64,000 nucleotides of DNA from Rummeliibacillus stabekisii (GCF_007988965.1 NZ_BJVD01000007.1:1-64000), one strand, 5' to 3'. Counted from the stretch's first letter, positions 25,203 through 33,385 are shown. The notes: generated by a model from the letters alone, not told the origin. Numbers and translations: made by a program.

Positions 25203-25685
25203 ATGGCTAAAGACAATAAAGAACGTAAAGATGCAAAAATGACAGTGGAAGAAGCAGGACGCAAAGGCGGAGAAACAACAGCTGAAACACATGGCCGTGA
25301 ATTCTACGAAGAAATTGGTAAAAAAGGTGGAGAAGCAACAGCAGAATCACATGGTCGTGAATTCTACGAAGAAATCGGTAAAAAGGGTGGAGAAGCAACA
25401 GCTGAAAACCATGACCGTGACTTCTATGAAGAAATCGGCAAAAAAGGTGGAGAAGCAACAGCTGACAACCATGATCGTGATTTCTACGAAGAAATCGGTA
25501 AAAAAGGTGGAGAAGCTACTTCTAAAAACCATGACCGTGACTTCTATGAAGAAATTGGCCAAAAAGGCGGAGAAGCTCGCAGCAACCAACGCTCTGATAG
25601 CGATGACAACGACGGCAAAATGAGCCGCGAAGAAGCTGGCCGTAAGGGCGGAGAAGCTCGTGCTCGTAAAAACCGCAAAAAATAA
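25203..25685 (+). CDS. KGG-repeat general stress protein (GsiB-like)
   Basis: The 160-residue very hydrophilic protein is built from five 20-residue repeats of the form KGGEATAENHDRDFYEEIG plus a related N-terminal and two C-terminal KGG half-units. This is the stress-induced KGG-repeat family, whose B. subtilis member GsiB is a strong sigma-B marker and hydrophilin-like. CTAGGAGG precedes the ATG. The upstream promoter fits sigma-B and a strong terminator follows. Repeat number varies readily in this family. Confidence 0.92.
   Translation: MAKDNKERKDAKMTVEEAGRKGGETTAETHGREFYEEIGKKGGEATAESHGREFYEEIGKKGGEATAENHDRDFYEEIGKKGGEATADNHDRDFYEEIGKKGGEATSKNHDRDFYEEIGQKGGEARSNQRSDSDDNDGKMSREEAGRKGGEARARKNRKK
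25263..25562 (+). repeat. 60-bp tandem repeat, five units, inside the KGG gene
   Basis: Units begin at 25263, 25323, 25383, 25443 and 25503, each encoding 20 residues starting KGGE. Units 3 and 4 are the most alike. The exact 60-nt period keeps frame. Confidence 0.93.
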
Positions 25686-25768
25686 GACAGAGATTAATCA
25701 ATAATTAATTAATCTCTATCATTACTAGGTGTATTTATTTTAGCACACAAAAGTGAAAATTACTAGGT

Positions 25769-25812
25769 AAGAGTGTTTGTGAGGATTTATTCCTCACAAA
25801 CACTCTTTTTTT
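25769..25812 (+). terminator. Strong terminator downstream of the KGG gene
   Basis: AAGAGTGTTTGTGAGGA and TCCTCACAAACACTCTT form a perfect 17-bp stem around TTTAT, followed by TTTTT. It lies 80 nt after the stop. A second inverted repeat, AGAGATTAAT/ATTAATCTCT, sits between but lacks a T run. Confidence 0.9.
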
Positions 25813-25875
25813 GTGTCAAAAATAGTATTTTTTAATATTTAGAATGATTTTTTTTATTGTGATGAATATTTTCCC

Positions 25876-25904
25876 TTGAATTTACATATTACTTCGTATA
25901 TATT
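25876..25904 (+). promoter_or_regulatory. Sigma-A promoter of the HELGH protein gene
   Basis: TTGAAT (25876-25881), 17 nt, TATATT (25899-25904). Confidence 0.5.
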
Positions 25905-25977
25905 ATATCAAGTTTGATTTTTATTGACGGGCTTGGCCCATTTCTTGCGAACGAACATTTTGAGGAGTTAATGCATT

Positions 25978-26535
25978 ATGCAAGCACAGTACACATCACA
26001 ACATTTTCAAGAACTTATTCAATCAATTATGGAAGTCGTTAATATAGGAAAAGAACTTAGAGAAGATCAATCAGGAATTAATATGAGCTATAATTTTATT
26101 GGAGATTATGTTAGTTTTGATCCATCTCGTTTGTTGAAGGCAAATGACGAACTAACACATAGAGTTTCAATTGAAGAATATGTAAAAGCCATTACGATTC
26201 ATGAACTTGGCCATGCTATGGACAGGGATGCTTTGCTAGCATCGTTGACTAGAACTTTTGAGATTTTTGACTTAAAGGAGTGCCATACTTTTGATGAGTT
26301 TTATGCTGATCAAACATTAATGAGTGTGCTTATAGAAGAGCATGAAATGAATATAGTATTTGAAGAAACAGCATGGGAGAACGCAGAAAAGTTAAATCGT
26401 CTTTATCAACTTGTTGAGGAAGAAAGCTTTCATCTAATAAAAGAACATAGTTTATCTACTTATCGCAAATTATATCAGGAAGATTTGGAACACTTTCAAA
26501 AACTTCAAAGTGTGCCAAGTTTACAGCCTGCCTAA
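25978..26535 (+). CDS. Putative zincin-like metalloprotein (HELGH)
   Basis: The 185-residue protein contains ITIHELGHAMDRDAL, an HExxH zinc-binding motif with a preceding hydrophobic helix, near residue 79. A downstream FYADQTLM may supply the third ligand region. No signal peptide is seen, so it would act in the cytosol. The family is not one I can name. GAGGAG is 10 nt before the ATG. It is flanked by its own promoter and a terminator. Confidence 0.72.
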   Translation: MQAQYTSQHFQELIQSIMEVVNIGKELREDQSGINMSYNFIGDYVSFDPSRLLKANDELTHRVSIEEYVKAITIHELGHAMDRDALLASLTRTFEIFDLKECHTFDEFYADQTLMSVLIEEHEMNIVFEETAWENAEKLNRLYQLVEEESFHLIKEHSLSTYRKLYQEDLEHFQKLQSVPSLQPA

Positions 26536-26537
26536 TG

Positions 26538-26568
26538 AAAAAAAGCCCCCATATGGAGGCCTTTTTTA
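26538..26568. terminator. Bidirectional terminator between the HELGH gene and cypC
   Basis: AAAAAAG-CCCC-ATAT-GGAGG-CTTTTTT with minor mismatches; A runs on the left and T runs on the right make it work in both directions. Confidence 0.7.
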
Positions 26569-26582
26569 TTGTAGAGAAAAAA

Positions 26583-27845
26583 TTACCCTTTTTTAGGTTC
26601 CACATTCGTAAGAATAATTTTGCTCTTAGGGATGCTCGGAATGTCTGACATGCTATAGCTTAAATCTTGTGGGGGCATTGTATATGTTAATTTGTTTACT
26701 AGATAATCAAGGCAGACCTTCAAAATCTCTACCGTTGCCCATTCACCAGCACAGCGATGTCCCATTACAAAATCACCGCCACCTTGTGGAATAAATGAAA
26801 AAGGACTTTCCTTCCAATCTTTAAATCGTTCAGGTAAGAACTTATCAGGATTTTCCCACTCATCAGGATCATGGTTTGTTCCATATAAATCTAATAGGGT
26901 AAGTGTACCTTCTTCAAAGTCATACCCCTTCCACGTAAAGCTTTCTTTTGTTGTGGCTCCTGTGAACGGGAAGAAAGGATAAAAGCGTCTTACTTCTTGA
27001 ATGAACATTTGCGCATACGCTGGATCACCTGTTTCAAGTTTTTTTCGGTCTTCTGGATAATTGTGTAGAGCTAGAGCTAAAAAGTTTACAAAAATAGAAA
27101 CAGCTACAATCGGGCGCAAGATGTTTAATATTTCGACCGCAACCACATGCTTATCCAATAAGTGATTATCTAAATCACGATGTGTAGCAAAAATCGATAA
27201 AATAGAATCCGCTGAAACGGTCACCTTTTCTTCCCGAATAGCCTCTACTAACTCAATGAGTGATTTTTCAATTCTATTACGTGACATTCTGCCACCCCAA
27301 TTACGAGGACCTACTGCCGCTGGTGTCTCAAATAAAGATGTTAAATCTTTCGAAAGCTTTTGTATTTGGTCTTTTGATAGAGGTACACCTGCCCACTCAC
27401 ATGCAACTTTGGTCAGAAGTAATTGCATTTCTTCAAATAAAACGACCTGTTCTTGGCTTCGCCATTTGTCTACAGCCATAGCGAATTGCTGGCCGGTGAT
27501 ATCTGCAAGCTGTTGTAGCCGTTCCTTTGTCATAACGGACATAAACATTTTTTTTCGATGTGTATGTTCTTCACCATCAAGTCCTTGTACACCGCCTTTT
27601 CCAAATAGGGTTTGAATAACCCGTTCGGGTACGACCCCGTGACGAATAAATTTTTTATTATCGTAGAATAATTCTGCTGCTTCTTTGCCACTTAGACAAA
27701 TTGCCTTTTTTCCAAGTACTCGCGTCTCAAAAACTTTGGAATTCAGCGTATTACGGCGATTTGCTAAAAATAAATAGCCTTCTTTTAATAAACTGAGAGT
27801 GTGATCAACGCCTTCTTCTTTGGGTAAAGTATTTTCATTTGGCAT
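26583..27845 (-). CDS. cypC: CYP152 fatty-acid hydroxylating cytochrome P450 (peroxygenase)
   Basis: This matches B. subtilis CypC (YbdT, CYP152A1), which uses H2O2 to hydroxylate fatty acids at the alpha/beta carbon. Visible features in 420 residues: HTLSLLKEGYLFLANRR, GVQGLDGEEHTHRKKMF, the ILRPIVAVS stretch with the Arg-Pro pair that binds the fatty-acid carboxylate, the EVRR of the ExxR motif, and PQGGG...GHRCAGE with the heme-thiolate cysteine. The ATG at 27845 gives the family N-terminus; AGGAGG lies 12 nt upstream. Monocistronic and divergent from the deacetylase gene. Confidence 0.92.
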   Translation of the reverse strand: MPNENTLPKEEGVDHTLSLLKEGYLFLANRRNTLNSKVFETRVLGKKAICLSGKEAAELFYDNKKFIRHGVVPERVIQTLFGKGGVQGLDGEEHTHRKKMFMSVMTKERLQQLADITGQQFAMAVDKWRSQEQVVLFEEMQLLLTKVACEWAGVPLSKDQIQKLSKDLTSLFETPAAVGPRNWGGRMSRNRIEKSLIELVEAIREEKVTVSADSILSIFATHRDLDNHLLDKHVVAVEILNILRPIVAVSIFVNFLALALHNYPEDRKKLETGDPAYAQMFIQEVRRFYPFFPFTGATTKESFTWKGYDFEEGTLTLLDLYGTNHDPDEWENPDKFLPERFKDWKESPFSFIPQGGGDFVMGHRCAGEWATVEILKVCLDYLVNKLTYTMPPQDLSYSMSDIPSIPKSKIILTNVEPKKG

Positions 27846-28016
27846 CTGTAAATTCATCCTCCTAAAACGCATGATTACTTAATATAAAGTGTTCCCTTTT
27901 TTACATAAAAAAAACTGCATTAAACTTATTTGAAGTTAATTTTCTATGTCTTTTTTATGAGGCATAAATTATCGCTATTTGTAAATAGTAATAATAAACG
28001 CTTTGGAGGTGATGAT

Positions 28017-28775
28017 GTGACAAGGAATAAATTAATATGGATTGCTGTTTGTGTTCTAGTCATCTCCATTGGTTACGCTACCTTAAGCAAAGCGGAAAAT
28101 AAGGGACGGCAATACTATGAGCAAACAGGACAAGTACTGTGGGATGTGAAAACAGATGAAAAAATGATTGCATTAACTTTTGATGATGGGCCAGATCCAA
28201 CATACACGCCGGAGATTTTAGATGTGTTGTCAAAATATAATGCGAAGGCCACTTTTTTTGTGCTGGGCAAAAGCGCAGAAAAGCACCCAGATATTATTAA
28301 GCGTCAATACGCTGAAGGCCACGAATTAGCAAACCATACTTATTCACATCCGTATAAGGTCAATAGCAAGACATTAGTGGAAGAATTGAACCAAACGAAT
28401 GAAATAATTCACAATATCACCGGGTTTACACCAAGTCTTTTTCGACCGGTTGGCGGCAATTACAATGACCAAATGATACGGATAGCACAAAAAGAAGGCT
28501 ATAAAGTCGTGATATGGTCATGGCATCTAGATACACAAGATTGGAAAAATCCTGGCGTTAACAAAATTACTAAAAAAGTATTAAATGGAGCGAGACCAGG
28601 CGATGTTGTACTATTCCATGATGGAGGCGGGAATCGGAAGCAAACTATTCAGTCTCTTGAGGTCATCTTAAATAAATTGCAGAAAAAAGGGTTCAAGTTT
28701 GTGACAATATCAGAATTAATGGGTAATATAAAGAAGGAAAATAATGAAAAGAGTTTAGAGGAGGAATTAAAGTGA
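28017..28775 (+). CDS. Polysaccharide deacetylase (NodB domain), membrane-anchored
   Basis: The 252-residue protein has an N-terminal hydrophobic segment (about 5-22) and then a NodB/CE4 domain with all five motifs: TFDDGPDP (metal Asp), HTYSHP (metal His pair), RPVGGNYN, WSWHLDTQDW and LFHDGGG. Such enzymes remove acetyl groups from peptidoglycan or chitin-like sugars outside the cell. The GTG at 28017 follows GGAGGTGAT; longer in-frame starts lack a site. It overlaps the FMN reductase gene by 4 nt. Substrate (PdaA/PgdA/YheN type) not resolved. Confidence 0.9.
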   Translation: MTRNKLIWIAVCVLVISIGYATLSKAENKGRQYYEQTGQVLWDVKTDEKMIALTFDDGPDPTYTPEILDVLSKYNAKATFFVLGKSAEKHPDIIKRQYAEGHELANHTYSHPYKVNSKTLVEELNQTNEIIHNITGFTPSLFRPVGGNYNDQMIRIAQKEGYKVVIWSWHLDTQDWKNPGVNKITKKVLNGARPGDVVLFHDGGGNRKQTIQSLEVILNKLQKKGFKFVTISELMGNIKKENNEKSLEEELK

Positions 28776-29314
28776 AAGTCGTAGCAATTGTCGGAAGTAT
28801 TCGAAAAGAGTCTTATAATTTAATGTTGGCACAATATATCGAGAAAAAGTATTCTAACCAATTTGATTTAGAAATTTTACGTTTAAATGATATCCCAATG
28901 TACAATCAGGATACAGAAAATGAGCCACCACAATCGGTGATTGATTTTAAACAAAAAGTAAAAGAAGCAGATGCTGTTCTTTGGGTAACTCCTGAGTATA
29001 ATGCTTCTATTCCAGGTGTACTTGGTAATGCGATTGACTGGTTATCTCGTGTTGACCAAGTAATGATTGGTAAACCATCTCTTATTATGGGTGCTTCTAT
29101 GGGCAACTTGGGCACAGTTAAAGCGCAAGGACATCTACGCGATATTTTATTTGCCCCAGGCTTAGGTTCTCCAGTTCTTCAACGAAATGAAGTATATGTG
29201 GGAGCAGCACACAATAAATTCGATAGCAATGGAAACTTAACTGATGAGAGTACAGTGAAGTTTTTAGATTCTGTTATCGAAAACTTCATCGAATGGATGA
29301 AATTATACGTATAA
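28772..29314 (+). CDS. NADPH-dependent FMN reductase family protein
   Basis: The 180-residue flavodoxin-like protein begins VVAIVGSIRKESYN, the FMN phosphate-binding signature, followed by WVTPEYNASIPGVLGNAIDWLSR and LIMGASMGNLGTVKAQGHL. This is the NAD(P)H-dependent FMN/quinone/azo reductase family (YhdA/AzoR-like). Its GTG start overlaps the deacetylase stop (GTGA). GAGGAGG lies 7 nt upstream. Physiological electron acceptor unknown. Confidence 0.9.
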   Translation: MKVVAIVGSIRKESYNLMLAQYIEKKYSNQFDLEILRLNDIPMYNQDTENEPPQSVIDFKQKVKEADAVLWVTPEYNASIPGVLGNAIDWLSRVDQVMIGKPSLIMGASMGNLGTVKAQGHLRDILFAPGLGSPVLQRNEVYVGAAHNKFDSNGNLTDESTVKFLDSVIENFIEWMKLYV

Positions 29315-29366
29315 CGTTTAAAACAGCATAAATTTGCCTTTATAGATTCTAAAAAAGATCCCTCGC

Positions 29367-29393
29367 CTATATATAGTAATAATGAATATATAG
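29367..29393. promoter_or_regulatory. Inverted repeat upstream of the DoxX gene
   Basis: CTATATAT (29367-29374) and ATATATAG (29386-29393), centred 28 nt before the ATG at 29408, ending just before the GGGGG ribosome-binding site. It could be a repressor site or a hairpin; AT-rich enough that chance is possible. Confidence 0.35.
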
Positions 29394-29407
29394 TAGGGGG
29401 ATTTTTA

Positions 29408-29779
29408 ATGCTTAGAAAATATTCAGCACATGTTATTCAATTGCTCTTGTCTGTTGGCTTTATGTATTTTGGCTATTTGAAGCTGACCGCACATTCCATG
29501 CATGTTTCAAACTTTACGGAAGTATTTGGCTACGGAAAAGTAATCATGTACGGCGTGGGTGCACTCGAAGCAACTTCAGGGGTAGGCCTATTGCTTGGCT
29601 TCTGGAAAAAAGGTTTTGTGCCAATTTCTAGCTGTATCTTGGCTGCATTGATGGCAGGTGCCGTTTCCACACATTTAATTGTTGGACAAGGCTTGGATGT
29701 CGCTATTAAACCATTCATCCTTTTCGTCTTATCTGCTGTCATTTTTTTAATAGCTACGAGGGAAATTCCGAAAGTATAG
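29408..29779 (+). CDS. DoxX-family membrane protein
   Basis: The 123-residue protein has four predicted helices and the DoxX features: FMYFGYLKLTAH in the first helix, YGVGALEATSGVGLLLGFW in the second, and AALMAGAVSTHLIVG in the third. DoxX relatives occur in redox or sulfur stress contexts, but the role here is unknown. GTAGGGGG precedes the ATG and a terminator follows. Confidence 0.87.
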   Translation: MLRKYSAHVIQLLLSVGFMYFGYLKLTAHSMHVSNFTEVFGYGKVIMYGVGALEATSGVGLLLGFWKKGFVPISSCILAALMAGAVSTHLIVGQGLDVAIKPFILFVLSAVIFLIATREIPKV

Positions 29780-29804
29780 AGCTGTCCTATGACGGCTTTT
29801 TTTA
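29780..29804 (+). terminator. Terminator of the DoxX gene
   Basis: AGCTGTC-CTAT-GACGGCT stem with one T-G pair, followed by seven T. Confidence 0.8.
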
Positions 29805-29886
29805 TTGGAAGCAGGAGACAAGGCTACGTTTAGATTTAACAAAAATGGGAAGTGATATAATGAGACAAAAAAGGAGAGATGCCAAC

Positions 29887-30816
29887 ATGAAATATTCTGC
29901 AAAAATTTTAAGCTGTTTTGTCGCTGTTGGCTTGCTGACGGCATGTTCAAGCAATACTGACAAGAGTGCAGATCACCGAAATAATGATGAAGATAATCAA
30001 AAAACAGGACAAGTAGAAAAAAGTGACAATGACAAAAAAACAAATGAAACAGGTAGCACAAACACATTAGGTGGCACAGAGCCTGAGGCGGATATGGAAA
30101 AGGCGAATAAGGTAGAAGGGCAAGGCAATAAATCGAGCGATGATTCTTCTTCAAGTACGTCTAAAACGGGAAAAGAAGTAGACAAAACAAATAGTACAGT
30201 GGTTGAATCCATCCGGAAACAAATAAAAACAAACTTACCAGTGATGCTGCCAACTGATTTACCAGTAGAAGGCGGTAAATATTTGACTGCAAAAGTGCAA
30301 TCAAATAACAATAATTACTCAGTTGTCTATTACCAAACGGACAAAGAAGTACCGATTAATGATGAATCTGTCAAAAAGTTAAGTAAAGACGATGTGATTG
30401 CGAAATTTACAGGACATCAATATGCGAGCACTGACGAGGCTTCCGACCAAATCGGTTTTGAAGAGTACAGTAAAGCCGGTGGGGAAAAAGTAGATCTAGG
30501 ACATAACATTACAGGCTATCAAGATGCAGGTGCAGGTTCATTGTGGATTGGTTGGAATGAAGGTAGATGGTCACTTGCTGCTCGTACGACAACAGACAAG
30601 CCAAAAGATGGACTTGAACTTGCAAAGCAAGCCGTAAATTATTTAGAAGACAATACGTTGCCAGCACCTAAAGACCACGGTATGATTCACCTATCTGCCA
30701 AAAAGTCATCAGGTAACTTTGTGAAATGGCAAAATAATGGTGTCGTGTATTCATTAGAAAGAATAGAAGATTCAATGGATATGTTAAAAACCGCTACATC
30801 AGTGAAAAAAGACTAG
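29887..30816 (+). CDS. Uncharacterised lipoprotein
   Basis: MKYSAKILSCFVAVGLLTAC is a lipoprotein signal with lipobox LTAC. It is followed by a long acidic low-complexity linker (about residues 22-115, rich in Asp, Asn, Ser, Lys and Thr) and a folded C-terminal domain (about 120-305) with YSVVYYQTDKEVPIND and SLWIGWNEGRWSLAARTT. The start follows AAAGGAGAG; earlier in-frame ATGs have none. A TGATATAAT extended -10 lies at 29853-29861, overlapping a weak sigma-B-like match. Function unknown. Confidence 0.8.
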   Translation: MKYSAKILSCFVAVGLLTACSSNTDKSADHRNNDEDNQKTGQVEKSDNDKKTNETGSTNTLGGTEPEADMEKANKVEGQGNKSSDDSSSSTSKTGKEVDKTNSTVVESIRKQIKTNLPVMLPTDLPVEGGKYLTAKVQSNNNNYSVVYYQTDKEVPINDESVKKLSKDDVIAKFTGHQYASTDEASDQIGFEEYSKAGGEKVDLGHNITGYQDAGAGSLWIGWNEGRWSLAARTTTDKPKDGLELAKQAVNYLEDNTLPAPKDHGMIHLSAKKSSGNFVKWQNNGVVYSLERIEDSMDMLKTATSVKKD

Positions 30817-30823
30817 AAATAAA

Positions 30824-30860
30824 GGGGAGGCTCATACAAATGAGTCTCTTTTTTTTTCTT
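30824..30860 (+). terminator. Terminator of the lipoprotein gene
   Basis: GAG-G-CTCAT and ATGAG-T-CTC around ACAA, followed by a run of T residues. Confidence 0.82.
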
Positions 30861-31134
30861 CAAAATAACCTATTTACTTTTAATAAAAATGGGAGTAATA
30901 TTACGGCACGCTTCATAATTTGATTGTCAGGCTACGAGCTAAAGAGATGCTTTTATAGAGCGGCGAAACTCATTGTAAAGCTTTTTTAGCTTAGGTCGGC
31001 CATCTTAAAAAAAGAGAAACTGAGGCTTGCATGGCTGCATAATATCTACAAGGAATTTATGCTCCTGCAGGTTATTTCTGCCTGCTTATAAAACAAGGTT
31101 ATGAAGCGATACGCATCCAAAGTAGGTGTTTTTA
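30861..31134 (+). promoter_or_regulatory. Long leader region upstream of kimA
   Basis: A 274-nt stretch without a credible gene precedes kimA. It holds inverted repeats, including GCAGG/CCTGC at about 31064-31083. In B. subtilis kimA is preceded by a c-di-AMP (ydaO) riboswitch. I cannot find the ydaO consensus blocks here, so the leader is flagged only as a likely regulatory RNA candidate. Confidence 0.35.
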
Positions 31135-32964
31135 TTGAGAATTTCAGTAAAACGAATGTTAATTGGCAAACCACTAAAATCAACAGAGCTAGGTGAGCAA
31201 AAACTGAGTAAAACAAAGGCGCTCGCTATTTTGTCATCAGACGCGCTATCTTCTGTTGCTTATGGGCCTGAACAAATATTAATTGTTCTAATGGCATTGG
31301 GGGCAGCAGCGTTTTGGTACTCCATCCCAATTGCCGTGTTTGTCGTGGTTCTGTTAGTGGCGCTTATTTTATCATACAGGCAAGTCATTTTTGCCTATCC
31401 GCATGGTGGGGGGGCCTATATTGTTTCTAAGGAAAACCTAGGGATAACTGCGGGCCTTATATCTGGCGGTTCATTATTGGTCGATTATATTCTGACAGTA
31501 GCGGTAAGTGTATCTGCAGGAACAGATGCTATTACATCGGCATTTCCAAGCTTGCATGAATATAATATAGAAATCGCCATACTATTTCTTTTGTTTTTGA
31601 CAATCATCAACCTGCGAGGAGTAACAGAATCTGCTTCAATCCTTGCATATCCTGTGTATCTCTTTGTTGCAGCCCTTATTATACTAATTGTCACAGGTAT
31701 TTATAAAATCTTGACTGGGCAATTTTCGCCTAATCTCCATGCGGCAATTGGTACGCCAGTTGCGGGAGTCAGCTTATTTATACTGCTGAAGGCTTTTGCT
31801 TCAGGTAGTTCCGCTCTTACAGGAGTTGAAGCCATTTCAAACGCGATTCCTAATTTTAAAAAGCCTGCTCCTGTCAATGCAGCCAAAACTTTATTGGTTA
31901 TGGGCGGATTGTTGGCTGTGCTGTTTGCCGGGATTGTTTTCTTGGCTTATTATCTAGGGATTGCGCCGGATCCAAAGGAAACTGTTGTATCCCAAATGAC
32001 AAGAGACGTTTTTGGACGGTCATGGCTTTATTTCTTTATCCAAGGAATTACAGCGCTCATTTTAGTATTAGCGGCTAATACAGGCTTCTCAGCTTTTCCG
32101 CTATTAGCGGTCAATCTTTCGAAAGACAAATACATTCCAAGAATGTTTCAAGTAAGAGGTGACCGTTTAGGCTATTCAAACGGCATCATTATGCTGGGCG
32201 TATTTGCCATGTTACTTATTCTTGTTACACAAGGATCTACAGAAAAATTGATCCCTTTATATGCAGTCGGCGTGTTCATACCGTTCACATTGGCGCAAAC
32301 AGGTATGATGGTGAAATGGTGGCGAGAAAGGCCTAAAGGATGGCAAGGGAAGTTTTTGATCAATACAGTCGGCGCCTTTATTTCATTTGTTGTTGCGGCG
32401 ATTTTCTTCTTAACGAAGTTTGATCATGTGTGGCCAGTGCTCATCTTTTTGCCAACATTGATTTATATTTTCCATAGGATTAAAAATCATTATGATTTAG
32501 TTGGCGAACAATTACGCGTAAATAAATTAACAAATGAACTTCCACGTATTGATGGAAATGTTATTTTAGTGCCGGTTGGAGGCATTAGTAAGGTAGTAGA
32601 ACATTCTATCAGCTACGCAAAGTCATTGTCTCCAGATCTGTTAATTGCTATTTATGTAGCATTTGATAAAGAAGAATTGCATGCGTTTGAGAAAAAATGG
32701 GAAAGTAGATTTCCGGATGTTAAGCTTTTAGCTCTTTATTCACCATATCGGAGCATCGTTTCCCCGTTAACGAAAGCCATTGATAAAATTGAACATAAGG
32801 CTAACTGTGAAAACCGACAAGTGTCGATTATTATTCCACAGTTCATACCGAAAAAAGGGTGGCAAAATATATTGCACAACCAGTCTAGCCTATTGATCCG
32901 AACATGGCTTTTGTATAAACGAAATGTAGTGATTATTTCAGTACCTTATCATCTGACTAAATAA
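31135..32964 (+). CDS. kimA: High-affinity potassium importer KimA
   Basis: KimA (YdaO) is an APC-superfamily K+/H+ symporter inhibited by c-di-AMP. The 609-residue protein shows the family's LIGKPLKS, ALAILSSDALSSVAYGPEQI, YRQVIFAYPHGGGAYIVSKE and SLLVDYILTVAVSVSAGTDA. After 12 membrane helices (to about residue 455) comes a cytosolic USP-like domain of about 150 residues. The TTG at 31135 follows TAGGTG; a GTG at 31126 would overlap that site. It is monocistronic, with a 274-nt leader. A Ktr system is also encoded 8 kb upstream. Confidence 0.92.
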   Translation: MRISVKRMLIGKPLKSTELGEQKLSKTKALAILSSDALSSVAYGPEQILIVLMALGAAAFWYSIPIAVFVVVLLVALILSYRQVIFAYPHGGGAYIVSKENLGITAGLISGGSLLVDYILTVAVSVSAGTDAITSAFPSLHEYNIEIAILFLLFLTIINLRGVTESASILAYPVYLFVAALIILIVTGIYKILTGQFSPNLHAAIGTPVAGVSLFILLKAFASGSSALTGVEAISNAIPNFKKPAPVNAAKTLLVMGGLLAVLFAGIVFLAYYLGIAPDPKETVVSQMTRDVFGRSWLYFFIQGITALILVLAANTGFSAFPLLAVNLSKDKYIPRMFQVRGDRLGYSNGIIMLGVFAMLLILVTQGSTEKLIPLYAVGVFIPFTLAQTGMMVKWWRERPKGWQGKFLINTVGAFISFVVAAIFFLTKFDHVWPVLIFLPTLIYIFHRIKNHYDLVGEQLRVNKLTNELPRIDGNVILVPVGGISKVVEHSISYAKSLSPDLLIAIYVAFDKEELHAFEKKWESRFPDVKLLALYSPYRSIVSPLTKAIDKIEHKANCENRQVSIIIPQFIPKKGWQNILHNQSSLLIRTWLLYKRNVVIISVPYHLTK

Positions 32965-32968
32965 GAAA

Positions 32969-32994
32969 GTTTCAAAATGATAATAATAGGGTAT
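32969..32994 (+). promoter_or_regulatory. Sigma-B-type promoter of a small membrane protein gene
   Basis: GTTTCA (32969-32974), 14 nt, GGGTAT (32989-32994). The -10 is a perfect sigma-B element. The predicted start near 33002 leaves an 86-nt leader before the 55-codon gene at 33088. Confidence 0.6.
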
Positions 32995-33087
32995 ATATAA
33001 GCATCTGAAATTTTGGGCATATTAAGTGAAGAAAACGTATAAAGCGCAAGGATACACTTTTCGCCACAAGTAAGGAGGCTTTACCCA

Positions 33088-33255
33088 ATGAGATATTTAC
33101 TGTTTTATGCTGGCCTGCTCTTATTGATTATTGGGCTGGCACATCCGCTTGGTATTGTTGAAGCTAATCTATTTAAATATATGTTGTACACCGGCATTAT
33201 AGCGTTCGGTATAGGTGTACTATTATTGCCAGGTGAAATGGAAAATAGAGAATAG
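33088..33255 (+). CDS. Small two-helix membrane protein (55 residues)
   Basis: The gene is short but well supported: AAGGAGG lies 8 nt before the ATG, a sigma-B-type promoter is upstream and a strong terminator follows. The product, starting MRYLLFYAGLLLLIIGLAH, has two hydrophobic helices (about 3-22 and 31-49) joined by a short loop and ends PGEMENRE. No family recognised. A stress-induced membrane role is inferred from the promoter alone. Confidence 0.7.
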   Translation: MRYLLFYAGLLLLIIGLAHPLGIVEANLFKYMLYTGIIAFGIGVLLLPGEMENRE

Positions 33256-33285
33256 GACGATTGAGCGCCTTATTCTTCTGATAGG

Positions 33286-33318
33286 AAGAAGCTGCTGAGG
33301 AAGCAGCTTCTTTTTTTG
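33286..33318 (+). terminator. Terminator of the 55-residue protein gene
   Basis: GAAGCTGCT and AGCAGCTTC form a 9-bp stem around GAGGA, followed by seven T. Confidence 0.9.
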
Positions 33319-33385
33319 CGTACGAACTATAAAATTAGTAGTATAGTTATTATAACATTCAGTTAATTGAGAGAGGAGAGATAAG

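Noticed and set aside
25263-25562. 60-bp repeats as a CRISPR array or satellite
   Set aside because: The repeats are contiguous, coding and in frame (KGG protein), with no spacers and no cas genes nearby.
29828-29861. Sigma-B-like match GTTTAG-13-GGGAAG before the lipoprotein gene
   Set aside because: A TGATATAAT extended -10 overlaps it and explains transcription better; kept only as a weak possibility.
30861-31134. ydaO (c-di-AMP) riboswitch call for the kimA leader
   Set aside because: Expected from B. subtilis, but the conserved ydaO blocks could not be read on either strand.
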